64,000 nucleotides of DNA from Hysterangium stoloniferum. Lineage: Eukaryota; Basidiomycota; Agaricomycetes; Hysterangiales; Hysterangiaceae. Positions within the stretch are counted from its first letter, which is position 1. Each line of letters begins with the position of its first letter. Made by a program: the position numbers and the translations under genes. Of this stretch, positions 1 through 10,547 are shown piece by piece. The notes under the pieces are model-generated. The model was not told the DNA's origin. It saw only the letters and a list, made by a program, of their open reading frames with translations, and did no database searches. The DNA lies in NCBI GenBank assembly GCA_015178975.1, contig WHVD01000016.1:62001-126000 (forward strand), read 5' to 3'.

Positions 1-195
1 AGACGGACATAGACAGAGACGGGGTCCGGGGGAAGTCCGGTGACTGATATGTGTCTTAATGAGGTCGAACGTAACGAGTCTTGACGTAACGGAGTCCGGG
101 CGGGAAATCCTATAAACAGACGATTGGTGCTTGTAGCGCGTGGGGGCGTACGAGTTAGTGCCCGGAGTCCGGCGGGATTTGTCCGGGTCGTAACA
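1..195 (-). repeat. LTR family A, partial (cut by window edge)
   Basis: Read on the minus strand this begins TGTTACGACCCGG and matches the first part of the family A LTRs at 41273-42079 and 46796-47614. Its outer boundary is the TAACA at 191-195 on the plus strand, followed by AAAAC, a candidate target-site duplication whose partner lies outside the window. It is rich in CpG, unlike most other family A copies here, so it is probably one of the younger ones. It sits inside the reverse transcriptase of the Ty3 element that follows. Confidence 0.8.
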
Positions 196-199
196 AAAA

Positions 200-3100
200 C
201 CCGAAAAATGCGAATTTCACAAAACCAGTGTCGAGTTTCTAGGATATGTTATTTCTCCTCAAGGCGTATATATGGACGAAGAAAAAATCAAAGTTATTCA
301 AGACTGGCCCGAACCACAAAAAGTCCACGACATTCAATCATTTTTAGGATTCGCGAATTTCTATCGAAGATTTATTCCAAGTTATTCTGAAATTGTTTTA
401 CTGTTGACTCGACTTACTCGAAAAAAGGTTCAATGGCATTTCGACAAAAAATGTCGACATGCATTTAACTATTTGAAAAAAGAATTTACTACAGCTCCGA
501 TTTTAATTCATTGGAATCCAGACTTTAAACCTATACTTGAAACTGACGCTTCTGATCATGCTATAGCTTCAATATTTTCTATGCAGACTCCCGATAACGA
601 AATTCATCCAGTCGCTTATCATTCAAGAACTCTTTCGACCTCCGAAATCAATTATGACACTTACGACAAAGAATTATTGGCAATATTTGAATCTTTCAAA
701 ATTTGGCGACATTATTTCGAAGGAACAAAAGAACCAATTGAAGTTTTAATGGATCACAAGAATCTCAAATATTTTGCGACAACTCAAATTTTGTCCCGAC
801 GACAAGCTCGATGGGCAGAATATTTATCGACCTTTAATTTGATTATTCAATTTTGACTGGGAAAACTAAATTTGAAAACAGATGTTCTTTCCAGAAGAAA
901 TGATGTTTATCCGAATGAACCTGACTACTCGAAAAAGAATCCGACTAATCTTCGACCAGTATTTACGAATGAGCAAATTCAAGCTTCCTTACGTGCAACA
1001 TATTATCTTCCAATAGCCAGAAAAGCTACTCTCATCATGGATACAGATCAACTATTGAAAGATATATTCAAAGCTCAAAAAGAAGATCAATTTACTCTCG
1101 ATAAACTTCGACAGATTTCTGACAGTACCAAAGAAGATTGGCAGAAGAACAAACAAGACTTTTTATGTTTCCGAAACAGAATTTACATTCCCGATTATCA
1201 AACTCTACGACTTCGAGTTCTTCAAACACGACACAATCATATTACTGCAGGTCATTTCGGTCAAACAAAAACGTATCAAACAATATATCGAGATTTCTTT
1301 TGGCCACGACTCCGACAAGATATTCAAAATTTTATTTGATCATGTGTAACATGTACAAAATCAAAAACTCCACGACATCGACCCGTTGGATTACTTAAGC
1401 AACTTCCGATTCCCCTTCAACCATGGCATTCGATCTCGATGGATTTTATCGAACAATTGCCGACCTCTGATTCAATACTCGTAATTGTCGATCAACTTTC
1501 GAAACAAGCAATTTTCATTCCAACTTATACTATGATCAACACTCCCGAACTCACTCGACTTTTTGTATTACATGTCTTTTCAAAACATGGAGTTCCAAGT
1601 CATGTAACCTCTGATTGAGGATCTGAATTCGTATCGCATTTCTTTCGATCTCTCGGAATGGCACTCAACATGAAGTTACATTTCACTTCGGGATATCATC
1701 CTGTGTTACGACTGTGTTGCAACCCTTCACATGCCGACAGTCCCCGATAGAATACCCTCGTTATACGTCTTCGACAATACAAGATCTCGGAAGCCGTCGG
1801 TCCCCTGACGCTGATGTATGCTCTCCGGTCAATCAAACCCGACTACGCCTTTCTGTCTGGTTATGCTTTGATATGTCCCTTTCATCATGTTGATCCGTCT
1901 CATCTTGTGTTCCACATATGTCTATCTATATTTGTAGTCCTCGAACTTTTTCCTTTTATCGTAATTTCCATTCTCGGTTATCATCGGCCTCCAAACTAAT
2001 CATAAACTTCCTGTTCCTAGTCAAGCTTATTGTTAATGCCGTTTTCCGCCCTCCTCCCCATTAGTACTTTCTAGACGCCTGTTACTTGTATATGAACTCA
2101 CTGTAATTGTAGTTACTAGGCAATCAGAATATCGACTCAGAATACCCTCATACATCTGTAGCAGTCTCATACTAGAAGAATCCCCCTTCCGCCTTCGCGT
2201 GCACTCGCCCACTCTCGGCCCCGATCCCTTGGCCCGACACTTGACTTGTCCTTCGGTTCCGATCGGTATCTCGCCGAAAGGTTCTTCTTAGGATTTAGTC
2301 TTCGCCTGTCCGAAATTTAAGGACAACCTACGGATATTTGCGAGGGCGCAGCACATAAGCTGAAGCCAAGTCCTCCCGATCGGTCCCCATTGGCCACCGA
2401 CATTAGTCAGTTTCTAGTTCTTAACATCCTGAAGGTGATGGACAAACCGAATGAGTCAATCAAACCCTCGAACAATATTTACGAATATATTCCAATTATC
2501 AACAAGACAATTGGGCCGAATTACTCCCTTTAGCCGAATTCGCTTATAACAATGCACCTTCCGAAACAACTGGTGAAATGCCATTTTTTGCTAATAAAGG
2601 TTATCATCCATTGTTAGAAATTCACCCTGAAAAAGATCTAGCTTCTGCTCTAGCTCGTGATTATACGACAGATCTCGAAGCTTTACATAAACATCTCAAA
2701 TCAAATATCCAGAAAGCACAAATACATTATCAAAAATACTCCGACATACATCGAAAAGAATCATTTAACTTTCCGATCCATTCTCAAGTTTTTGTACAAT
2801 CCAACTTCATTCGAACGACTCGACCATCGAAAAAATTATCGGAAAAATTATTAGGCCCATTCAAAATCATTGCCCAACCAGGATCTCATTCATATACATT
2901 AAAACTCCCCAATCATCTCAAAGGAATTCATCCCGTTTTTCACATCTCAATGTTAGAACCGTTTTATCCCAATACTTTCTCAAATCAACAACAACCTCCT
3001 CCTCCACCAATTTATGTTGAAGAAGAACCCGAATACGAAATTCGAGAAATCTTAGATTCAAAATTCGATAAAAGATATAAAGATTCGTTACGATATTTAG

Positions 3101-3225
3101 TTGCTTGGTTAGGATACGAAGGAACAGACGAAGAAACTTCGTGGTTAGGATCTCAAGATCTCAAACATGCTTTCGACCTCATCGAAGAATTTCATCAAAA
3201 ATATCCAAATCTTCCACGACACTAA
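200..3225 (+). pseudogene. Ty3/gypsy chromovirus pol, element 1 (RT end, RNase H, integrase, chromodomain)
   Basis: This is the 3' half of a Ty3/gypsy polyprotein. The frame enters in the RT palm/connection (EFLGYVISPQG, then the WPEP motif near 300) and continues through RNase H (ETDASDHA at 541-564; DKELLAIF). The integrase follows with its HHCC zinc finger (histidines near 1234 and 1252; SCVTC near 1340), first catalytic Asp in SMDFIEQLP near 1440, second in the SD-GSEF block at 1610-1630, and a Glu just after the inserted LTR near 2449. It ends in the GPFKII region and a chromodomain (YLVAWLGYEGTDEETSW, about 3095-3150). In-frame TGA codons at 854-856, 1337-1339, 1616-1618 and 2452-2454 disable it; each is where an Arg is expected and Arg is mostly CGA elsewhere in this frame. 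The solo LTR at 1704-2426 interrupts it. The 5' part is displaced by the LTR at 1-195. Confidence 0.93.
1704..2426 (+). repeat. Solo LTR family D inside integrase of element 1
   Basis: It begins TGTTACGACTG and ends TTCTTAACA. The 5 bp before it (1699-1703, TCCTG) are repeated directly after it (2427-2431), a perfect target-site duplication. Removing the insertion rejoins the integrase frame (GYHP followed by EGDGQT). A second copy lies on the minus strand at 21196-21941. Near its 3' end it carries the motif GAGGGCGCAGCACATAAGC, also found in families A and C. Confidence 0.93.
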
Positions 3226-3333
3226 AAATTTTATTCAATCATCTTTCGACTCTTATTTCGACACTTAATCGACAAAATCGAAAAAACACATCAAAACGCC
3301 AAAACATCAATTATAACAAAATTTAAAAAGTAA

Positions 3334-5227
3334 TTACAAATCCTCAATTCCTTCCTCTCTCAATTCCACCAACTTATTCAACCATTCCCTTCTAAATCTC
3401 CCACTATTCACACTAATATCTGTCTCCTCACTAAAATCACCGCTTTCGACCAATTTCTTCGACAAAACCGAAAAATCCTTTCTGAACGCTTTGATCTCGC
3501 CAATCAAATCTTCCACGGTATCTTCCAATTTCGACATCCTTTCGCTAATCGATTTTATTTCTTTCTCCAAGTCTTTATCCGACCGATGTTCTGACCTTCT
3601 CGATCGTCTCGAAAAATTCGACATTCTTGATAGAACATTGCGATGAGTTTTTTTCCTTTGCCCGAGCTTTTGAATCCCAGGACTACCATCTTCGCTCTCA
3701 TTTTCCGACTCTTCGATCACATTTCGACTTTTCTTCTGGGTTTGACGCGGTTTTCCGGCTGGCCTATTCACAGTCCAATAACAGGCCCGATGCAATCAAT
3801 TGCACTGATCACAATTTGACGAGGCGTTACTTTTCTTGCACACGAAATTTGTGTTGAAACACATTGTGCAACTGGAAAAAACAAGTTAGCAAAAATCTGA
3901 TAAAAATTCGACAAAACCGAAAAAATCATGAATTTTCTGATTTTGCTTCAAACTCCCATTGCATCCCAATCCCCTTATGAGTCGCCTTATTGAATGGTTC
4001 TTCGCAGTCTCCCATCCGTTTTTTGGGAATTTCTTCTAAAAATTAATTTATTAACCAATTTAAAGAAATCCCAGAAATTCACTTACCAATCGCATCAATA
4101 ACCACATCTCTATCCTCAAAACCCAAAAACTCGGACCCTGATTCAAGTTGATCGACTTCTATTTCTGTCAGGAACCGGACAACCCACTGGCCTCCGGGCC
4201 CCCGGACCCCATTCTACATGCTCCCGACCCTCTATATTGTATAGTTACAACTGGAGTTCCCGCCGGAGCTCACACGTCAACTTGTTTATGCCTGACTCTC
4301 TGTACACACCCCACCTATCTGCACCTAACCCTCTCTGTCTCGTATGCCAGTCCTCGGACTCCACCGGACTCCAAACTCCACCCTACATAAACCCGACACT
4401 CTGTGTCTTATGTCCCAGTCACCGGACTCCGACCAGACTCCTGGAACCCCTCTAACAGAGCATAGAACCCCACTCCTGTTATGATCTGTCTCTGCGTCTC
4501 TCACACCAGTCATCAGAAAATCCATCGGACTCCACCGGACCTCCTGCACATCAAACCTGTCTATATCCGACACTATCTTGTGCACCAAGTCACCGGACTC
4601 CGACCGGACTTCCGGAACCCCTCTAACTGAGCCCCACTCCAGTTATGGTTAAATGACCTGTCATGATTCGTTCTCCGCTCCCGTTCCGTTCCGTCCCTAA
4701 TTCCCAGTTTAGTATTTACTTGTTTCATTTTATGTTTAATAGTTCTGCCTCTCATTAATACCAGATTTGGTATTATTACATTTCACAGTCTATATAAGTC
4801 TGCTATATTCATGTACTTAGAATCCAGTTTCAATCTCGAACAAGTTTGACCCCCAAACTAGTTTGACCCTTGTCCTCTCGTCTGTCTGCACGCTCGATTC
4901 CCGGAACTCCCACGGGAACTCCGGAATCTATATCTCCTTGCATACATTTTGTCAGTTCGAAATATGGATGCCCGAATGAGTGTACGAGGGCGCAGCCTAT
5001 AAGCTGAAGCCAAGTCCATCTCAGTCGTTACCTCTGTTCTCTCTGGTAACTATTCTGACACACCTGTCTTGTACTACTAATATCCCCGGAACTCTCCCCG
5101 GACCTATTACCCGGGGAGTCCATGGGACTATTACCCGGAGAGTGTGTGTTCGGAATATAGTTACTGGAGAAACCTCCGCGGGACTGTCTGTGGAGCATTT
5201 GTTCGGGAACTTAACAATTTCAGACAT
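3334..5227 (-). pseudogene. Antisense spliced gene of element 1: Zn2Cys6-type cluster plus coiled coil
   Basis: This lies on the strand opposite to pol, between pol and the 3' LTR. Reading minus, an ATG at 5227-5225 opens a frame (MSEIEVDQLESGSEFLGFED) that is cut by the solo LTR at 4166-5216 and resumes below 4166. A GTAAGT...TTTTTAG intron lies near 4088-4037, and a second likely intron ends TTTTTTCCAG near 3870. Next comes a cysteine cluster spaced C-x2-C-x6-C-x8-C-x2-C-x6-C (CTMCFNTNFVC ... CDQC ... HRAC), the spacing of fungal Zn2Cys6 DNA-binding domains. The C-terminus is charged and predicted coiled coil (SERMSKLEDTVEDLIGEI). Two TGA codons, one before the cluster and one inside it (3798-3796), again sit where CGA would fit. 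Comparable genes occur in the elements at 26473-27410 and 37160-37689. DNA binding is inferred from cysteine spacing only. Confidence 0.68.
4166..5216 (+). repeat. Solo LTR family C
   Basis: It begins TGTCAGGAACCGG and ends GGAACTTAACA. The perfect 5-bp target-site duplication ATTTC lies at 4161-4165 and 5217-5221. It contains the dyad AATACCAGATTTGGTATT (about 4758-4775), a TATATAA box near 4791, and the motif GAGGGCGCAGCCTATAAGC near 4986. It has inserted a few codons into the antisense gene of element 1. The related copy at 39501-40698 still has a polypurine tract in front. Confidence 0.93.
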
Positions 5228-5290
5228 TGATTGAAGAACATGAAAATAGACGATGAAATTTTTTTCAAACTCCGACCTCGTAGGCTCGGT

Positions 5291-5306
5291 CACAAAGGGA
5301 GGATAC
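5291..5306 (+). other. Polypurine tract of element 1
   Basis: CACAAAGGGAGGATAC directly precedes the TGTCACAACC start of the LTR at 5307. This is the expected position and composition for the plus-strand primer of an LTR retrotransposon, and it identifies the following LTR as the 3' LTR. Confidence 0.75.
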
Positions 5307-5736
5307 TGTCACAACCGTCACATGTCACGTATTGTCACAAACATTCAAAGGTAACTTTTGACAAACTCTTCGACGCATTGAACTCAACTCGACAAACCCG
5401 AACATTATTCGACAAATTGAATCTCTTTCAACATGTCTCATTTCGACGTCATGTATGATTTCGTTATTAGTTCATAACATAGTCATAATGATACAATGAA
5501 AAGCATAAAAGGGCTACGAAAGGAGTGAGGGAAGTCAGTCGAAATATCTGTATATTAGTGATATTAGTAATCTACCTTGTCGTAACTTCTTCGACAAATA
5601 CTTCCGTGAGTACTCGTGACTGGTAATAGCCTCTTACTTCATCGACAGGGCGAATATATACTTCATCGAACGAGGCTTCCGAATTCGATTAGTAGAATAT
5701 TATTCGACTTTATTGAAGAATATTCGATTCGTGACA
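5307..5736 (+). repeat. 3' LTR of element 1 (family B)
   Basis: A 430-bp LTR, starting TGTCACAACC and ending CGATTCGTGACA. Its boundaries are confirmed by a second copy on the minus strand (41077-42318, itself split by another LTR) that carries a perfect target-site duplication. The 5' LTR of this element is outside the window. Confidence 0.9.
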
Positions 5737-6228
5737 ACTCCACTCCATTCCATCCCATTCCTAACACCAAGTTTGGTGTTTATTTATCTCATTTTATGTT
5801 TGCTAGTTTAGTTTTCATTATTACTGGATTTGGTATGTTATTCATTCCACAGTCTATATATGTAGTCTGGCAGATGTTGTACATACAATCCAGTCAGAAG
5901 ATCAGCTTAGATTCTCCCCAGTAATCTTAGTATATTTTCCACTCTAATCTCCTCTTTAAAACACACTGCTCTTACTTGTCAGAGCCCATGGGCTCTGACC
6001 CATCTATCACTTGACCTCCAACCCATCTATCACTTGACCTCCGACTTATCTATCTTGATTCCCCGACCTCTCAACCCATGAACCCCACCCAGACTCCCTG
6101 GGATTCCCATCCACCCATTTGAAATTGGACAAGACAATCTCGCGAGGGTGCAGCCTATCAGCTGAAGCCAAGTTCTACCAGATTTCCTATGGGTTTCTCC
6201 AAAAACCCTCTGTGTACACACCTTAACA
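5737..6228 (+). repeat. LTR family A, 3' part, interrupted by element 1
   Basis: Directly after the family B LTR the sequence becomes the middle of a family A LTR (AACACCAAGTTTGGTGTT dyad, TATATA, CCAGTCAGAAGATC) and runs to CACCTTAACA. The missing front half should lie upstream of element 1 outside the window, which would mean element 1 inserted into this LTR. Confidence 0.8.
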
Positions 6229-6574
6229 ATTTGTCTCAGAGAAGTTTTGGACTTGTTTGAATTTCCTGGACTGCTTTTGACTTTGTTTGACTTTGATTTG
6301 ATTTATTGTATTTTATTTAGAAGGTTTAATATAAATTATTTTATTTATTGCATTTTGTTTTAATTTATTTCAATTATTTGTATTTTCTTTTGATTCTTTG
6401 TACTTTATTTTGATTTATTGCATTTTGTTTTGATTTATTTTATTTTATGTTATTTTAACTATTCCCAGATTTAATTGCCATTTCCTGGAATTTGTTGTAG
6501 CCCTTCCTGGGCAATGTGTTATAGTCTTAGGAATTGGATCCACAAATGCTCCCACATGTGAAGTCAGCATCTGA
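6229..6574 (+). repeat. AT-rich repeat flanking the palindrome (paralogue of 19775-20190)
   Basis: It contains runs of TTTGATTTATTGTATTTTA type and then ATTTCCTGGAATTTGTTGTAGC. It matches the reverse complement of about 19775-20190, which continues without the palindrome, so that locus acts as an approximate empty site. No gene is seen here. Confidence 0.75.
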
Positions 6575-8199
6575 TCAGCCAGCCCTCAAGGATTGCTCAA
6601 CCTTTCCTTGAGTAATTTTTCTTTTCCCACCATCCCACCTTTCCTGCTCCTTGATTGCCCTAAAACTGTAGTTTAGATTGAATTTTCATGTATTTACTAA
6701 TAGTTGGGCATGCTGTTGGCGCTCACTCATGTCTCCGCATGTTTTACGCATGCTGGATTCGCTTCCACTGGGGTCCACTCACCCAAACATGGACAAAGAC
6801 AACGAGCAGGGATCATTCTCCTCACAGTCGTCACAACCCTCTCATCCCTGTCAACAACTTCTTCCTTCAGATGGACAGACAAAGATGGCGGCCCCGCGTA
6901 AGGGTCGACATTGAGGCATTCTATCGTGACATCGCTGAGGATGCTACCGTCTCAGAAGAGTACCGCTCCCAGCTAGATGCTACGAAGGTGTTGGTAATAT
7001 ATCACATGAAGCAAACCAATACGCCGTCGATGCATGAATCTGTGATCATCAAGATTGATTTTGGCGACGGCTACAAGTGGTATCTTCGCTTTGAGCGGTT
7101 TGCAGACCAGTACACTCCTACCGGCCAACACATGAGTTTCAGGGTTGGTTCCCTGGAGTCGACCAAGACACGCCCAGCTCTCGACTGCGTATCCATGGTG
7201 TCCGAATTTCCAAGTTGCGAAACAATAGTTGAAGAAGTCGACGTTGGAAAGTACAAAATCAACCTCCTCGACATCGCCCAAGCTGCTTGGGTAGTCAGAT
7301 CCAATAATCAGCAATACAACATCTTCAACACGCAGTGTTACTGGTTCGCAGGGACGATCATGGAGTTGTTGAAAAAGGCATTTGGATTTGACGAGGACGG
7401 GTCTTCGCCTGAGTTGGCCAAATCATACCCCAATGGCGGGCAGTGGAATTGCTTTACCCTGTACAAACGCGACGAGACTCAAATTGTCGCTTTCACTGAG
7501 AAGTTTCACCAGGAACGCGAAAAAGTTCATCATAAGGTGCATGTCATGGACACGGGGATTCTTTGGAGGCTTATGACTAGTGACAGATCTCCCAAGCACA
7601 AAAGCGACGTGATGCTGAGTACAGAGCACGTCTGCAGGCTGCCGAGGAAAGGGGTAGGAAAGAGGGCAGGGAAGAAACACAGAAATTGCAGGCCAAAGAG
7701 GAATTAGAGAAGTCAAAGTTGGCTGACCTACAGGAATTGGAGCAGGTCAATGAGATCCCAATTGTTGCCGTTGTTGCTTCTTAATGTCGTGATGGATGCG
7801 ACAGGGACGAGGTGCGTTTCCTGGGTACGGGGACTCTTTCGGAGACTTATAGGCCTGACGGTGACATTAAATAGGAGCAGCAAGCCCAGCAGCGCGTTAG
7901 GCTCGCCTGTCGAGCCTATCCATTCTTGGCCAGTCGACTGCGACGCCTGATAAGAAGCGCCTCGCTCGTGAATGATGTTGCACACGTCCTCCCCGGCGCA
8001 ATTGCGCTCGCAATCATATACATAATCACACAATAATATCATATCCCATCCGATGTATATCCCACCGCCGCGCCTGGTGTCGCTCCGTGTCTCTTGAAAG
8101 ATGAGATGAGACGGCGCTGTGGACTATTACCTTCGATCATTTTGTTTTCTTCTTGTCGTATTTCTTGGATCCACGTCTATCTGTGGGCAAGACAAATTT
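6575..8199 (+). repeat. Left arm of a 1.6-kb inverted repeat (palindrome)
   Basis: The sequence from TCAGCCAGCCCTCAAGG to GGGCAAGACAAATTT is repeated in reverse complement at 8885-10510. Positions pair as x and 17084-x, with a single 1-bp indel near the outer end. Arms are about 1,625 bp and the spacer 685 bp. The arm includes the open frame at 6688-7707 and about 490 bp after it. Such a structure could form a cruciform or, if transcribed through, a long hairpin RNA. Confidence 0.95.
6688..7707 (+). pseudogene. Unknown-function domain gene, left-arm copy
   Basis: A 339-codon open frame. From about residue 70 on it is clearly homologous to the C-terminal half of the gene at 53433-55246. Shared blocks include EDAT...ATKVL, a GDG/ADG turn followed by R(Y/W)YL, LLD(I/L)A, QY..(F/L)..QC.W, and DETQ(I/V)...T.KFH.ER.KV.H.V..MDT. 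Relative to that gene one base is missing near 7560 (ATTCTTTGG against ATTTTTTTGG), so the last 50 or so codons are out of frame. Conserved, arginine/glutamate-rich coiled-coil coding sequence continues in another frame to about 7780. The first 65 residues look non-homologous and may be non-coding. The alpha/beta-hydrolase part of the 53-kb gene is absent. Function unknown. Confidence 0.6.
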
Positions 8200-8884
8200 C
8201 CACATCTCAGTGCCACTTGCACATCCTCTGTATATAAAACTTCCGTGTTTATTGGATGGATCAGAGCAAATTGCTTCACTAAACACTTGTGTTTAGCTCA
8301 ACTCTTGTTTTGTACATGCTCTATTAAATCTCTCGCACTTTTGCATATAGGTAAATTTTGTGCTCACAACACTCAATATCTTACATGATGACGAGGAACT
8401 CCAGAGATGAAGTGGGAAAGAGGCTAAGGAGAAAGACAAAGAAAGCAGATCGAAATCAGAGGGCTTCACAGCCACCACCCTTAGTTTCTTCGGCTCAATG
8501 GAGCTCGGAGAAACAAGGGCGGTTCATTGCGGCACGGATGAAGAAAACACTTTGGTTTTCAAGCTTCAACGATGAAAGAGGGAGAAAAGGTAATGAAACA
8601 ATGCAGACTGTATGTGTACGTAGCAATGAAACATGAAAGATTCCAACCGTCCGTCTCTTTTTGCTGTTTGCTTATTGCTCATCCTTTGATAGTCTCCTGG
8701 ATCTACTCGTTCAACACCAGATGAACACAGTTGCCTTCGCACTCAAAATGCTGATTCATTTGAGATAACGTATACCAATATAAGATAAGCACCCTGTTCC
8801 TTCACCCGAGAAATAATCATAATCTCTACAATGATACGGGAATATTTATTGTCAATATTTGAATGCAGATACTTGATATAAATT
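8200..8884. other. Palindrome spacer
   Basis: Single-copy sequence of 685 bp between the arms. It includes a TATATAAAA near 8231 and a small basic open frame at about 8385-8636 (+, starting MMTRNSRDEVGKRLRRKTKK, no recognisable domain). I cannot tell whether that frame is a real gene. Confidence 0.6.
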
Positions 8885-10510
8885 AAATTTGTCTTGCCCA
8901 CAGATAGACGTGGATCCAAGAAATACGACAAGAAGAAAACAAAATGATCGAAGGTAATAGTCCACAGCGCCGTCTCATCTCATCTTTCAAGAGACACGGA
9001 GCGACACCAGGCGCGGCGGTGGGATATACATCGGATGGGATATGATATTATTGTGTGATTATGTATATGATTGCGAGCGCAATTGCGCCGGGGAGGACGT
9101 GTGCAACATCATTCACGAGCGAGGCGCTTCTTATCAGGCGTCGCAGTCGACTGGCCAAGAATGGATAGGCTCGACAGGCGAGCCTAACGCGCTGCTGGGC
9201 TTGCTGCTCCTATTTAATGTCACCGTCAGGCCTATAAGTCTCCGAAAGAGTCCCCGTACCCAGGAAACGCACCTCGTCCCTGTCGCATCCATCACGACAT
9301 TAAGAAGCAACAACGGCAACAATTGGGATCTCATTGACCTGCTCCAATTCCTGTAGGTCAGCCAACTTTGACTTCTCTAATTCCTCTTTGGCCTGCAATT
9401 TCTGTGTTTCTTCCCTGCCCTCTTTCCTACCCCTTTCCTCGGCAGCCTGCAGACGTGCTCTGTACTCAGCATCACGTCGCTTTTGTGCTTGGGAGATCTG
9501 TCACTAGTCATAAGCCTCCAAAGAATCCCCGTGTCCATGACATGCACCTTATGATGAACTTTTTCGCGTTCCTGGTGAAACTTCTCAGTGAAAGCGACAA
9601 TTTGAGTCTCGTCGCGTTTGTACAGGGTAAAGCAATTCCACTGCCCGCCATTGGGGTATGATTTGGCCAACTCAGGCGAAGACCCGTCCTCGTCAAATCC
9701 AAATGCCTTTTTCAACAACTCCATGATCGTCCCTGCGAACCAGTAACACTGCGTGTTGAAGATGTTGTATTGCTGATTATTGGATCTGACTACCCAAGCA
9801 GCTTGGGCGATGTCGAGGAGGTTGATTTTGTACTTTCCAACGTCGACTTCTTCAACTATTGTTTCGCAACTTGGAAATTCGGACACCATGGATACGCAGT
9901 CGAGAGCTGGGCGTGTCTTGGTCGACTCCAGGGAACCAACCCTGAAACTCATGTGTTGGCCGGTAGGAGTGTACTGGTCTGCAAACCGCTCAAAGCGAAG
10001 ATACCACTTGTAGCCGTCGCCAAAATCAATCTTGATGATCACAGATTCATGCATCGACGGCGTATTGGTTTGCTTCATGTGATATATTACCAACACCTTC
10101 GTAGCATCTAGCTGGGAGCGGTACTCTTCTGAGACGGTAGCATCCTCAGCGATGTCACGATAGAATGCCTCAATGTCGACCCTTACGCGGGGCCGCCATC
10201 TTTGTCTGTCCATCTGAAGGAAGAAGTTGTTGACAGGGATGAGAGGGTTGTGACGACTGTGAGGAGAATGATCCCTGCTCGTTGTCTTTGTCCATGTTTG
10301 GGTGAGTGGACCCCAGTGGAAGCGAATCCAGCATGCGTAAAACATGCGGAGACATGAGTGAGCGCCAACAGCATGCCCAACTATTAGTAAATACATGAAA
10401 ATTCAATCTAAACTACAGTTTTAGGGCAATCAAGGAGCAGGAAAGGTGGGATGGTGGGAAAAGAAAAATTACTCAAAGGAAAGGTTGAGCAATCCTTGAG
10501 GGCTGGCTGA
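8885..10510 (-). repeat. Right arm of the inverted repeat
   Basis: Reverse complement of 6575-8199, essentially identical. The outer end reads CCTTGAGGGCTGGCTGA. The first 9 bp of the palindrome's left end (TCAGCCAGC) are also present in the empty-site paralogue, so the right arm appears to include an inverted copy of flanking DNA. Confidence 0.95.
9377..10396 (-). pseudogene. Unknown-function domain gene, right-arm copy
   Basis: Identical in translation to the left-arm copy at 6688-7707, including the 1-bp deletion near its 3' end. The two copies are divergent as gene orientation goes in the arms (5' ends outward, 3' ends toward the spacer). Identity of the shared defect shows that the deletion came before the inverted duplication. 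Confidence 0.6.
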
Positions 10511-10547
10511 AAGTGTCCTTGCCCTCCCCCACTATGACATCACGTGA

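Noticed and set aside
854..856. Programmed stop readthrough in gypsy pol
   Set aside because: Stops occur at several unrelated places at CGA-like positions and one accompanying CCG also reads CTG, so decay is a simpler explanation.
7728..9356. 104-codon frames at 7728-8042 (-) and 9042-9356 (+), identical to each other
   Set aside because: Their identity follows from the palindrome. They lie opposite to the coiled-coil coding end of the arm gene and have no domain, so they are probably shadows.
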